From positions 1-44,041 of the forward strand of contig JALKBU010000380.1 in NCBI GenBank assembly GCA_023091735.1: 44,041 bases of DNA, given 5' to 3'. Every line of letters begins with the position of its first letter. The stretch's first letter is position 1. This DNA comes from Trichomonas tenax. Lineage: Eukaryota > Parabasalia > Trichomonadida > Trichomonadidae. This document shows positions 29,220 through 39,175 of the stretch, in pieces. The notes under the pieces were generated by a model. It was not told where the DNA came from. It ran no database searches and saw nothing but the letters and a program-made list of their open reading frames with translations. Position numbers and translations under genes: made by a program.

Positions 29220-29617
29220 CTTTCATATATTATTATAATTGTTATTTTTGTTTTATTAATAAATACAGGATTTATTATATTTTCAAATAATCAGTACCTA
29301 TGTGGCAATAGATTGCTTCGCGATTTGCAAATGCATTGAACAAAGGAATTGAAGTGAAGTTGAATATTGAAAAAAAAAGAGGATAAATCGCACCCAAAAT
29401 TGATGAACTCTATCATCGAAGCATATATTGGATCTGAAGTTTTACATACCTCCTCAACTGCAATGATACATGAAGGTTTCAATGCAGCAGCTTTGCAAAT
29501 TCCAATCGATTGCTTAAAGCTGCACAATTTTTATTAAATTTGGCATCCACCAATTTACGTGTCAAATCCGATACAAGAATTTCAAAATCTGTCAAACTTT
29601 AAAATCTATATATTTCT
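29220..29617. other. Gene-free stretch
   Basis: AT-rich. A TTTACGTGTCA motif lies at 29561-29571, about 47 nt before the ATG of the Gly-rich pseudogene. A minus-strand open frame at 29291-29527 is not supported. Confidence 0.4.
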
Positions 29618-30895
29618 ATGAGTTCTCTCAAAATTTTTATAACATTACTTTCAAGAGTGTCATTGACAGAAGTAATAACTTATTCAGCACTATCGAATGT
29701 GACCGGAATGCTCTATGCGGAGCTTTATAGGATTGAATGCGCAGGAGCTCAAGGCGGTGGAGCTTATTCGAATGGAAAAAATGCAGGAGCAGGCGGCCCG
29801 GGAGCAACAGGTTGGATAAATTATAAAGTGGATGATAAAATAACCTATACTGCCATTGCTGGAGCTGAAGGAAAAGCTAATCCGCAAGGAAATCAAACTG
29901 GAGGTTGACCAGATGGTGGAAATAGCGGAAAAGATAGAGGAATAGGTATTGATAAAGGGATAGGAAATGATGGGTCCAGAAGTGGAGATGGATCAAGTAG
30001 ATTTTATATCAATGGAATTCTCGCTCTTGTTTGCGCTAGAGGCTCAGGAGCAGTAGATCTACATAATGGATCACCAGGAGGAGGCGATGGGTATAATTAT
30101 GTCATTGCAAACGGAGAGAAGAATTATAACGATACAAATTTTATTCGCCATGATGAAGAAAATTGGACAACCGGTGATTTTCATGGTTGCAATGGAGAAG
30201 ATCGAGATGATGCATCTGGAGCAGGTGGTGGAAGTGGGTACTAGGATGGGGCTTGTCTCAAAGCAGCCAACTTTTACAATTGGTGGGAAAGAGGTGCTGC
30301 AAGCGGGAGATCTTTTGTTAACAAAACAATGATAGAGGACGGACACTATTATATATTCGATGGAACCGTAAACGGCAATAATGGAAACGGATCTATCATT
30401 ATATATTCCGATTATATATCCCCAGATAATTGTTTAGAATGTACAAGTAATGAAACATACTCTCAGTGCAACTCAAGTGCAAAATATTTATATAATAACA
30501 GATGTTATGATAAGTGTCCCACATTCACTTATACAGTTAATGATAATAATGTTTGTTTGCCATGCTATTCAGGTTGTAATCAGTGTCAAAATAATGAAAC
30601 TTTTAAAAAGTGTTTTGATGACCATTATTATTTCAATAACACTTGCAATTCCAAATGCCCAAAGGGTTACTTTGGAAATAATACAAATTTGCATTGCGAA
30701 GAATGTGATAGCGAGTGTTCTGAATGTCAAGGGGAAAGATCAAATTGTTTATCATGCCGCGATATATCGAAACAACCGAAAAATGGAAAGAGTATGTGGA
30801 AAAAGACGCAATCTTTGATCGTTTTCTCAAATCACAATTTGCAATTTCAGGAAATAATCGATATTCATGACAGAATGGATCTATCTATCGATTAG
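29618..30895 (+). pseudogene. Gly-rich + Cys-rich surface protein, two in-frame stops
   Basis: One frame runs from ATG 29618 to 30895, broken by TGA (29906-29908) and TAG (30242-30244). The first two-thirds is a Gly-rich domain like that of trichomonad surface and ALK-type receptor proteins (RIECAGAQGGGAYSNGKNAG, GAGGPGATGW, GAGGGSGY), where the TAG sits at a position usually Trp. It then changes to Cys-rich repeats (CLECTSNETYSQC, CYSGCNQCQNN, CEECDSECSECQG). The last 30 or so codons lose the pattern, so the C-terminal membrane anchor is absent. Recent decay is likely because the frame is otherwise continuous. Confidence 0.82.
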
Positions 30896-31141
30896 AATGA
30901 TACTACAATATATTACTTATGTTTATATATTAAATAAATCATGTTGTGCGTGTTAAATTCAATAACATTTGTTCTCGAAAGGAAATGAAAGAGTTTGAAC
31001 GATATAAGAAAAGCTATAGAGGCAGAAGTTAGGAAATGATGAAAAAGATCCCAAAGAAAGTACTCAAAATAATCATTCATTAGAATAAGGAAATGTGCAA
31101 TTCAAAAATTATAGATATAAATGAAACAAAATATTTGAAAA

Positions 31142-31213
31142 TCCGATATCGTTCAGCGGTTAGGATATGTGGTTTTCATCCACAGGATCGGGGTTCGATT
31201 CCCCGTATCGGAA
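31142..31213 (+). tRNA. tRNA-Glu (anticodon TTC)
   Basis: A complete 72-nt cloverleaf including discriminator A: acceptor TCCGATA pairs with TATCGGA, the anticodon stem TGTGG/CCACA encloses TTTTCAT with TTC at positions 34-36, and the T arm is CGGGG-TTCGATT-CCCCG. Internal A box (TAGCGGTTAGG-like) and B box (GGTTCGATTCC) are present. No intron; CCA is not encoded. It decodes GAA. Confidence 0.97.
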
Positions 31214-31216
31214 AAC

Positions 31217-31228
31217 TTTTTCTTTTTT
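31217..31228 (+). terminator. Pol III terminator of tRNA-Glu
   Basis: T5 and T6 runs separated by one C begin 4 nt after the tRNA end. Confidence 0.85.
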
Positions 31229-32252
31229 AAACTTTCACCTTTTGTTTTTGCATGTTTATCTAGAAAATAAATAATTGAGCAATTACTCACATACATCATC
31301 AGTAAAACCTCGCGCATGAAGTTATCATATCGACGAATTAAGTATCATTGCACCTTGATCAATCATAAATGGAAATATATCATTGCTGTTAATGCCTTCT
31401 ATATCAAAGATTGCTTTTTAATTATCTGATTTTGAAGATTTCATCAAGTTATGGTAAGATAATCAATTTTGTTAATGCAATATATTTTTTCTTTTTTTAT
31501 CGAATTTATTCGTTCCTTCTCTATCTTGAATGCTATAAAATAGGCAATGATTTGCATAAAATGTAATAAAAACACAAAAACGCAACATAAGATTCCAACA
31601 TTACAAATACTAAAATTAATGACATCGATATACAGGCTACTGTTGAATATATAACGACTAGCAGTTAATCACCCATTGCCAATGCCATAAACTTGATCGA
31701 GAATTTTGAATCGATCGGATTTAGCCGAATGCTGCTTTAATTGCTAAATGTTGTTAAGAACGGTATGTTCAAGATCTTTGTTCGGTGCTTTAACCTCGAT
31801 GCTGTTTTATTGATTCCCCTTATTTGCGATCAACCAAGTTATGCCCATTTCTTGGTATATTTCGTTTTACTAATGACTGTCTAAATCGTGTATGCCATAA
31901 TTATCGCGTTCTGAATACATTTTGTAATTTGATCAAAATATCGAGATAACTGTATATCCTTTACGGACATGTCCTTTTTCGCATAGACATAGATTTTGCA
32001 GAGCCGGTAATGCGGCTTGTTTTCACACAAAAAGAAATAAAAGTGACATTTCATTATTTTGTATTGGAAAGGTGACAAAATTCTAATCAAATTGAAAAGG
32101 TTAATTCTAATTTTATCATATTATAGTTCATTATCTAATGAAAATGACTTTTTACATTTTATGTTGAATTTTTTTGTTTAATTATTAAATAACAGATGAA
32201 AAAGAACCTAAGTTGTTAAAATTTTCGGTTTTAAGAATTTCAAAATAAAAAA
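31229..32252. other. 1-kb gene-free stretch
   Basis: No supported gene. Near the polo-like kinase gene it carries ATAAAAGTGACATTTCATT (32036-32054) and AAAGGTGACAAAATTC (32069-32084), resembling the GTGACA block before other genes here. A minus-strand segment near 31500-31560 vaguely recalls the tail of the Cys-rich family but is too short to call. Confidence 0.4.
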
Positions 32253-33704
32253 ATGCATAGAAGTAATAGTACATCGCGAATATTATTAAACAGAGAAGAG
32301 AACTCCGCCTCGGAATTCAAGAAGCAGGACCAGATTGGATCTGGTGGCTTCAGTACTGTTTTTAGGGTTGTTAATGTTAAATCAAATCAAATATTCGCAA
32401 TGAAGGTCATTCCACACAACAAATTGATGACGGAGGAACAGAAGACACTCATTGATACAGAAATTAAACTTCATCGCACAATGAACCATTCAAATATTGT
32501 AAAACTCTACAATACATTCTCAGACCAACAGAACCAGTACATAATCCTCGAGTACTGCAGAGGCGGAAACTTAAAAGACAAATTTAAACAAAAAGGAAGA
32601 TTTAATGAAATTGATGTTTGCAATTTTCTTCACCAAGCCCTAAGTGCACTGTACTATATTCACTCATGTGGCGTTGTTCATCGAGATATTAAGCTTGGAA
32701 ACTTCTTATATGGCGAATCCAACGAAATTAAAATTTGTGATTTCGGTTTGGCTGTTCGATACAATCCTAAGGCCAATTACACTGTTAGCGGTACACAGGG
32801 ATACTTGGCGCCAGAACTTTTGACGCATAAAAGCGCAGGAATCACACCAAAAATCGATATTTGGGCACTCGGCGTTTGCGCTTTCACTTTGTTAAACGGT
32901 TATCAGCCATTCGAGGCACCGACGCCACAGCTACAATTTGAAAGAATCAAAAGTGATGACTTCAGATATAATCCTTCGGTCGTTATATCGCCAAAAATGC
33001 AAGATTTCATTGCCAAGGCACTGACGAAGGATCCAAATGAACGTCTGTCAGCCGAAGAGCTTCTCGATCATCCTCTTTTCTCGAGAAAATTAGTTCGCAC
33101 GAATTCAACGCCTTTGATGACAACAATTCCACAGATATTCGTTTCTTGCTTCTCAGAGATCAACAAAATCGGTCTCGCATACCTCCTTATGGATGGTTCT
33201 TGTGGATTGATTTTCACTGATGGTCATAAGTTTGTGCAGGATCCTCACCAGCAGTTTATTCAGTACTATCTTCCGAACAGTGTCTCAATGTCGTTGCTTA
33301 TGCCATCATCTCCTCAAGATATTCAAAGGCGTGCTTCAATGTTCACTAAATTCGCAGAAAAGCTGAGAGCACAGATTGAAATGTACAGTGTTCCTTCCAG
33401 AAAGTTCTCTTCTTCAACACCATTAAGATTGGTGAGAAAATGGTCAAGAGATAATACTCTTTTGATGTTTAAGTTCGACAACGATGATATGCAGTTCAAT
33501 TTCCATGATGGAATGAAATTGATCGTTTATTCACTCGCTCACAAAGTTCAGTTGACTCCATCATTGAAAGTTCCAGGAAAAATTATAGAGTACAACAAAA
33601 TTAATCTTCCTGAGTTTTCCGAATACAAGAATAGATTCGAGATCGCTAAGAACTTCATTAAGACAGGACAGAGTTCGAATTCTAGCATTCTTGTCCCTGA
33701 TTAA
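32253..33704 (+). CDS. Polo-like kinase
   Basis: A 483-residue active-looking Ser/Thr kinase. Glycine loop IGSGGFSTVF, VAIK Lys51 (FAMKVI), HRD Asp145 in VVHRDIKLGN, DFG 163-165 and APE 186-188 are intact. The T-loop YTVSGTQGYLAPE puts Thr177 at the PLK1 Thr210 position. Two polo-box-like regions follow: INKIGLAYLLMDGSCGLIF (about 303) and MFKFDNDDMQFNFHDGMKL (about 415). The pincer appears partly degenerate, since the Trp before the first box and the His of the HxK pair are replaced (DGMK); this alignment is from memory. Polo kinases control mitotic entry, centrosome/basal body and cytokinesis. Confidence 0.9.
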   Translation: MHRSNSTSRILLNREENSASEFKKQDQIGSGGFSTVFRVVNVKSNQIFAMKVIPHNKLMTEEQKTLIDTEIKLHRTMNHSNIVKLYNTFSDQQNQYIILEYCRGGNLKDKFKQKGRFNEIDVCNFLHQALSALYYIHSCGVVHRDIKLGNFLYGESNEIKICDFGLAVRYNPKANYTVSGTQGYLAPELLTHKSAGITPKIDIWALGVCAFTLLNGYQPFEAPTPQLQFERIKSDDFRYNPSVVISPKMQDFIAKALTKDPNERLSAEELLDHPLFSRKLVRTNSTPLMTTIPQIFVSCFSEINKIGLAYLLMDGSCGLIFTDGHKFVQDPHQQFIQYYLPNSVSMSLLMPSSPQDIQRRASMFTKFAEKLRAQIEMYSVPSRKFSSSTPLRLVRKWSRDNTLLMFKFDNDDMQFNFHDGMKLIVYSLAHKVQLTPSLKVPGKIIEYNKINLPEFSEYKNRFEIAKNFIKTGQSSNSSILVPD

Positions 33705-34295
33705 GTGTCATTTGCTATATTGATATTTTGCTTATTGTAATATTTTAGTATCTCATGATTTTTGTTTTTAAATCATTTTAGGTAAAAATGTTCAAAGTGC
33801 GTATATTGACCAAACAGTTATACTTCTTATTTATCCATTAGCGCTGATCAGATTTTGAATATTGGTGAGAATCTTCATTGAGAAGAACATCATCAATTCC
33901 AGTTATGTTTATTTCCTTCATTATTTAATGGTTTTATCATTTATTTGCTTCCTACTCATTATTCTAGATAAGTACAATGAATATAATAATTATCATATTG
34001 AAATAATATATGTTAGACAAAGAAATAGTTCAATTTTCGATGCTTTATTGATTGGAGAAATCTTTTAAACAGAATTTGATGTAGTATTGAGCTAAAGAGT
34101 CGCCGCTTTGTAAATAGATATAGAATCAACTGCTAAAGAATTTAATCATAGTTATATATTTCGAAATCAATATTTAGGAGTATGAATGAATATTAACCTT
34201 AATAATAGCACTTTTAATAGTTTTTGATTCTTTTCACATTTCTTTGCGAGAATCTTCTTACTGAATCAAATTCCATTCTGAGAAAGGCTTACTGA
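33705..34295. other. Gene-free stretch
   Basis: AT-rich. A 68-codon frame at 33862-34068 has a hydrophobic start but no further support. Confidence 0.35.
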
Positions 34296-34881
34296 GAGAG
34301 CATCATCGAATTTGCCGTCAGTGGATCATCTTCTCAGTACATTAATGGCACAAGACAAGTAACTAAGCCAGAATATGCTTTCGATCAAATTGACAAGAAT
34401 TATGATTGGTGCTCTAACTGTGGTAAACAAAAAACTGATCATCCATGGATAATTTTCAATCTTAAGAACCATGTTTCCGAATTTTCAGGATATTACATCA
34501 AAGCAGGATGCTGTGGCACAGATAGTCTCTGCTGCTGCTATGAAGATATCCAGTATTGCTGTGAGTGCTGGCTTCTTCAGCTGGTCTCTCCAAATTTCGA
34601 ATGATAATACAACATGGAAGACTGTTCACAAGATCGAGAAAGATTACGAAATGAGACGCTGCAAGGACAAAACATATAAGTTCAGTGAGACACATCGTGC
34701 TAAGTACATCAGATTGATCCAGGACGAACAGTGCTATGAAGAACCTCCATGCATCGCTCTCAATAAGATTGAGTTCATTGGAAATATTGTTAGTGATGGA
34801 CTTTCTATCGAGGATATGACAGACGATGTTGATGATGACGTCAGCATTATAGGACACATGTCCAAGAATATTGTTCACTAA
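34296..34881 (+). pseudogene. F5/8 type C (discoidin-like) domain protein, frameshifted
   Basis: The first frame (from 34296, just after a stop) reads the start of a discoidin-like domain: FAVSGSSSQYINGTRQVTKP, PEYAFDQIDKNYDWCSN and HPWIIFNLKNHVSEFSGYYI. It then changes frame around 34550-34580 to FSWSLQISNDNTTWKTVHK, HRAKYIRLIQDEQC and IALNKIEFIG, the conserved end of the domain, ending with an acidic tail. In trichomonads this domain usually follows a BTB module, absent here. So the gene is both truncated and frameshifted. The family is involved in binding or scaffold roles; the exact role is unknown. Confidence 0.78.
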
Positions 34882-35271
34882 ATATTTGTTAATATCAAAA
34901 TTTCTTTTTTAAAATTTCTATAAAAACCAAGCAACACATATAATTTAGCTTTCTAAATAAAGACATATAACATTTATAAATATAAACCATTAAAAAGTAG
35001 AATCAATTTGAATATTAAGTTATTAATCAATGAATTCATAATTTTGGGGTACAAAAACATTTTATATCATTACTTGAGGCGACAATATAAAAATCTCAAG
35101 TTGTTTTCTCAATATTATTATTTTCAAAAATATTTTACTAATTGGTGTCTTATATTGATAAGAATTCGTATAAATCGGACATGGTAAGCATAAAAATAGT
35201 AATTGGAAAGACATTAAAGGATAATATTTATACAAACAAAAAAATAACTTAATATAAACAATAGGAAACGT
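34882..35271. other. Convergent gene-free stretch
   Basis: Nothing recognisable between the F5/8 C pseudogene and the DHHC gene. Confidence 0.4.
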
Positions 35272-36074
35272 TCAGTCTGTGTTTTTCATCGAGAGAATTC
35301 TGCTCCTCTTATCGCATTTGCAGCAGAATTTTTGCATTTTTTCAGGATAGTTCTCTTGAGCCTGAAGAATATGATCATATGTAGTAATATTATTTGCCTG
35401 GAAGTATATATGAAAAGCGATTAAGACTCCAAGTGGTATAGTTAATGCCATATCAATTACGAGTGTTACTCCAAAAAGAGCCCAAAATTTCGTTTTCGTT
35501 ATATTCGCTGAATAGTATTTCGATAGTTTTTGCAGATAAATCAGTTTATATGAATTATATGTTGATGCAATTTTACCGATACCGTAGCAATTCATGATAC
35601 CTGTTGAGAAAAAGCATAGAATTCCGTAGTAAAACAAGTTGTAATTTGCAGTTGTGACGCAATTATTAACATAAGGACAGTGATGATCGAAACCTACGCG
35701 ACATTTGTTGCATTGGCGACAATGCTTAGAATTATTAGGTACAAATGCGTTGCAATATTTGCAGAAATGACTTTGTTCTCGTGTTAATTTCATTGAATAA
35801 GGATGTGTTTCTAATGCAACAAAAACAAACAAAATAACACCGATAATGTAGATACAGCAGAACGGTATTGACAAGAAATAACTTATATGAAGACTCGTCA
35901 GTGGATGAACGAATAACCAGAACATAATCATTGGTGCGGCAGTTAAAAACCACGCCAATATCTGTTGGATGTCCAGAGGCCATGATAATCCATTCTTCCG
36001 ATGGAAATCACTGTATATTTCTTCTGTAAAAGCCTCGGTCAAAACCTTAAAACAATCTGAGAAAAACAAACCAT
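35272..36074 (-). CDS. DHHC-type palmitoyltransferase
   Basis: A protein of about 265 residues with four membrane segments (AWFLTAAPMIMFWLFV, IPFCCIYIIGVILFVFVAL, LFYYGILCFFSTGIM, FGVTLVIDMALTIPLGVLIA) and the zinc-binding Cys-rich domain between segments 2 and 3: CKYCNAFVPNNSKHCRQC followed by VGFDHHCPYVNNC with the catalytic DHHC. TTYD near the C-terminus resembles the TTxE motif. It S-acylates cysteines of target proteins at Golgi or plasma membrane. No ATG opens the main frame: the nearest, at 36074, is in another frame, and the frame itself begins just after a TAA. A one-base change or an unrecognised short first exon is needed for expression. Confidence 0.85.
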
Positions 36075-36110
36075 TTTACATGTCATAAATTCTAAATTTT
36101 GACATGTAAA
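36075..36110. promoter_or_regulatory. Inverted pair of TTTACATGTCA motifs
   Basis: TTTACATGTCA (36075-36085) and the reverse orientation TGACATGTAAA (36100-36110), 25 bp apart start to start, immediately upstream of the DHHC gene. A perfect inverted pair. Confidence 0.6.
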
Positions 36111-36442
36111 TTAGCATTTTTCATTTTTTCCATTTCTTTCACTCTATAACTTTTTTAAATCATGAATAATTAACAACTTAATATCATAGTATACATCATA
36201 TAGTATAGTTGTAAAAAGGAGAGAATGTATTATTAGTTGATTAGAATCATTTTATAAGCACTTTTATTTATGATAATTAGCAAATTGTATTTTCACTCCT
36301 GCAAATCCAAATCATTATATTAACTTGTTAAAATCAACAAATATATAAAGAATGGTGTATATAATAAGAATATATAGAAAAAATGTTTGGTTGATTTTTT
36401 AAACATGATATTTCAAATGAAAAAGATGGTCGAGAAAATCAG

Positions 36443-36472
36443 TTTACATGTCAAAATCTATATTACGTGACA
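36443..36472. promoter_or_regulatory. Motif pair before nicastrin
   Basis: TTTACATGTCA (36443-36453) and ATTACGTGACA (36462-36472), 19 bp apart start to start and 26-45 nt before the nicastrin ATG. Confidence 0.55.
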
Positions 36473-36497
36473 TATATTTTGCCAAAATTGTTTATTG

Positions 36498-38351
36498 ATG
36501 TTTTTCTTGTGCGCCGCAATTCAGATACCGACAGATTTTAATTTCAGGATTCACACCAGAAAGGGATGGTTCGGTCCTGAGACTAAATTTGGAGGCGAAT
36601 CTGGCTTTGCTCGGTATATTACTGATGAAGGTGAACTCGATAAAATATTATCGAAGCAAAGGACGGCAGCCGAAGTTCTTATAATTCCAGATACATTAAT
36701 TAACAAAGGAAATATTACGAAAATCGAAAATAATTATAAACCTTTGAAAAATCTCAAAGGTGTTTTCGTTTACATCACAAATAGATCGGAGTCATCGACA
36801 GAATCAACATTCCCCAACAAAGCACAGTCTGCTTACAACTCAGATTACAAATGGAATCCATATGGACAATATGAACAATATAGCAAGATTAAATTCACAA
36901 TTTTCTACCCTCCGCAGCGCGTTATGCATGAAATTATCGAAAATGTTGTCGAAGATACACCATCTGCTGGAATTTACACAGATTTCTTCATGAATTCACG
37001 CGGAAATGCTAAATACTGCTTAGGCAATTACAACAACTACGAACCGCTTTGTTCTCCTGTTGGCGGAATGTCATTAATCGGTGGATTTAATAATCAAATT
37101 GGTGGCGAAGCTGTTTGGCTTGTTTCTCAGATGGATGCATTCGGCATTGCTCCATATGGACAAGTTGGCGCAGATTATTCCATCTCTGGCTTTGTTGCAT
37201 CAATTGCTGCATTAGAAGCCCTTAAAAAGGTTGATTGGACAAACGCTAAGAAGCCTCTTCACTTTGCTTTCTTCGATGGCGAAGAAATCGGCAATCTTGG
37301 ATCATCTCGTTTCTTATACGAAATTAATAACTTCACTTGCGATAAATACTCTGATGAGCAGCAATATTGCGAGCGTCCACTTAGATACGATCTCTACTTC
37401 AAGAACATAACATTAAATGACTTTTCAACAGTCGTTGAAGTTAAAAGCGTTGGTCTTCATCAAGATGATGATAAAATCTATGCACATACACAAAAGAATC
37501 AACAAGAGACAGAGTTTGTCAACAAACTCAAGGGATTAACATCTCCTCTTACTATCACAGAAGCAGATGAATCAACACCAGGTGTTCCACCATCATCAAC
37601 AATGTCATTCATTCGTGCAAAGAGTGATATCAAGCATGTAGTGTTTGCTGGCCACAAGGGTCAATATATCAACAAGAATATCGGTACACCAGGTGACAAC
37701 AAATATGATAGCCAATATATCACAAAGGCTGCCACAACAGTTGCTCGTGCTTTAGTATCAGAGTGCTTCGATAACTATCAGGACTACGAGTCTATTGTTG
37801 CCAATGAATCTTTCGTCAACGGACTTATGCATGGATTCGTTGATGCACCAAACTCATCAGATGTTTTCTGGGAGTACTTCCCGAACTCCAGCCTTGCTAC
37901 AGACCATGTTTCTCTCTATTCTGGCGTCTACAATGGCTATAGTTACAAGTTCAAGCACTATGTTATTGCCTCAACACTTAAGGATGTTATCAAGAATGAA
38001 GTTAATACATCTATGCTATGCACAGTTGACAGCAACTGCACAAGTGTTTATGGAACAGATGGATACTGCTCTCGCGACAAATTCTGTGAGAGATCAATGT
38101 TGAGATCTCATCCAGCATATTCACTCGCTTTCGAAATAAATAGCAAGGATGAATACGAAATTGTTAGGGACGATCCAGTGTACGAAGTGATGGCTGAGGC
38201 TAGATGGAACAACCCAGACATCAAGTACGTACTTCTTCCTACATCATGGGCTGGAAGAATAACAATCGGTTTTGGTCTCCTTGTCTGGATAATAACCTCT
38301 TATTTGGGTTTAGTCAGATGGAATACATTGATATTCAAACTCAAGAAATAA
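36498..38351 (+). CDS. Nicastrin (gamma-secretase subunit)
   Basis: A 617-residue type I membrane protein. The peptidase-like lumenal domain shows the family landmarks FDGEEIGNLGSSRFLYEI (the DYIGS-region equivalent), LVSQMDAFGIAPYGQVGADYS and SISGFVASIAALEAL, plus a C-terminal Cys-rich stalk and one transmembrane helix (ITIGFGLLVWIITSYLGL) with a short basic tail. Nicastrin is the substrate-receptor subunit of gamma-secretase, which cleaves membrane stubs together with presenilin, APH-1 and PEN-2. The start is ATG 36498; the hydrophobic leader (MFFLCAAIQ) is short for a signal peptide, so an upstream start or exon is possible. The stop overlaps TAAA. Confidence 0.88.
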   Translation: MFFLCAAIQIPTDFNFRIHTRKGWFGPETKFGGESGFARYITDEGELDKILSKQRTAAEVLIIPDTLINKGNITKIENNYKPLKNLKGVFVYITNRSESSTESTFPNKAQSAYNSDYKWNPYGQYEQYSKIKFTIFYPPQRVMHEIIENVVEDTPSAGIYTDFFMNSRGNAKYCLGNYNNYEPLCSPVGGMSLIGGFNNQIGGEAVWLVSQMDAFGIAPYGQVGADYSISGFVASIAALEALKKVDWTNAKKPLHFAFFDGEEIGNLGSSRFLYEINNFTCDKYSDEQQYCERPLRYDLYFKNITLNDFSTVVEVKSVGLHQDDDKIYAHTQKNQQETEFVNKLKGLTSPLTITEADESTPGVPPSSTMSFIRAKSDIKHVVFAGHKGQYINKNIGTPGDNKYDSQYITKAATTVARALVSECFDNYQDYESIVANESFVNGLMHGFVDAPNSSDVFWEYFPNSSLATDHVSLYSGVYNGYSYKFKHYVIASTLKDVIKNEVNTSMLCTVDSNCTSVYGTDGYCSRDKFCERSMLRSHPAYSLAFEINSKDEYEIVRDDPVYEVMAEARWNNPDIKYVLLPTSWAGRITIGFGLLVWIITSYLGLVRWNTLIFKLKK

Positions 38352-38451
38352 AAAAAACACAATCTTTTCTTTTCCAAAAAGACAATTTTTAATTCAAATT
38401 TAAAACAATATCAAAATATTCGATAAAAAATAATAAATACAACAAATAGCA

Positions 38452-38865
38452 TTAGATCATTTCTTCGAATGTATTAAAATCTTGAAATTCATCATCAATA
38501 TTAAAGTCAATATCTGGAATATCAGGGAATTCAACTGTTGTTGCAGCATTTTCACTTGGTGAATACCTGTCGATTCTAACACCAAATTCTCTTTCGAAAT
38601 CATTTGCTAAAAGATCTCTGTGTTCACAAATCCAACATGAACACATTTGAGTGGTCCTTTTAGCATCAGAATCGATTCTTATATGATATTTATTGGCATA
38701 ATCCAAGCATTTATTTAATGTATTACTTCTTTTAAATCCTTTTTTGTTAAATGAATAATAAACATCAGGATAACACTTACCAGCCTCTATAATGCGTTTT
38801 TCTCTTGAATTTCTGTCGGACTTTGTTAAAGTCAGGAAAAGAAACATAATGAAACAAGAAAACAT
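38452..38865 (-). CDS. Small secreted protein (137 aa), unknown
   Basis: I do not recognise the family. Residues 1-14 (MFSCFIMFLFLTLT) form a signal peptide, followed by a mature region with five to six cysteines (GKCYPDVYYSF, NKCLDYANKY, MCSCWICEHRD) and an acidic C-terminus (FPDIPDIDFNIDDEFQDF). There is no membrane anchor, so it is likely secreted or vesicular. The start is ATG 38865 with a second possible ATG a few codons later. It is the last ordinary gene before the transposon zone. Confidence 0.65.
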   Translation of the reverse strand: MFSCFIMFLFLTLTKSDRNSREKRIIEAGKCYPDVYYSFNKKGFKRSNTLNKCLDYANKYHIRIDSDAKRTTQMCSCWICEHRDLLANDFEREFGVRIDRYSPSENAATTVEFPDIPDIDFNIDDEFQDFNTFEEMI

Positions 38866-38946
38866 AAAAACAAATTGTCACTTTTTGAATTATCTCATTT
38901 TAAAAAATACAATTATTACAACCTACACATGATGTAGAAATAATTT

Positions 38947-39091
38947 GAGTAGTATACAAATTGTGATTTTTCGGGGTAATCCAAAAAGTTGGCTAACCCA
39001 AAAAATCCCCAATCTGAGAATATCCATAATCATAACTTCCCTAATATATAAAATAAACAATTTGCCTCTAATTTATATCGAAATCTTAATA
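38947..39091 (+). repeat. Direct repeat, left copy
   Basis: About 145 bp beginning GAGTAGTATAC and containing TTTTTCGGGGTAATCCAAAA and CTGAGAATATCCATAAT. A diverged copy in the same orientation lies at 43019-43165. Each has a hairpin: GGGTAATCCAA opposite TTGGATAACCC (one mismatch in the right copy). Confidence 0.75.
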
Positions 39092-39147
39092 GTAGTATAT
39101 GTTGGGGGTTACATGGCTTTTTTTGTAAGTGTATATATAATGAGAAA

Positions 39148-39175
39148 ATTAACTGATATATGTAGTGGAGAAATT
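39148..39175 (+). repeat. Flanking direct repeat, left (possible long target duplication)
   Basis: ATTAACTGATATAT then GTAGTGGAGAAATT directly abuts the left inverted terminus. Its near copy (24 of 28 positions the same by eye) directly follows the right terminus at 42339-42366. Confidence 0.65.

Noticed and set aside
29291..29527. 78-codon minus-strand frame
   Set aside because: No recognisable features; the region is intergenic before the Gly-rich pseudogene.
31490..31560. Possible tail of another Cys-rich surface gene
   Set aside because: Only a vague match (KIEKERIN versus KFREGMNK) over a few residues.
31881..32090. 69-codon minus-strand frame
   Set aside because: No domain or consistent codon use; overlaps promoter-like GTGACA motifs.
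33862..34068. 68-codon frame after the polo-like kinase
   Set aside because: A hydrophobic AT-rich translation is expected by chance in this composition.
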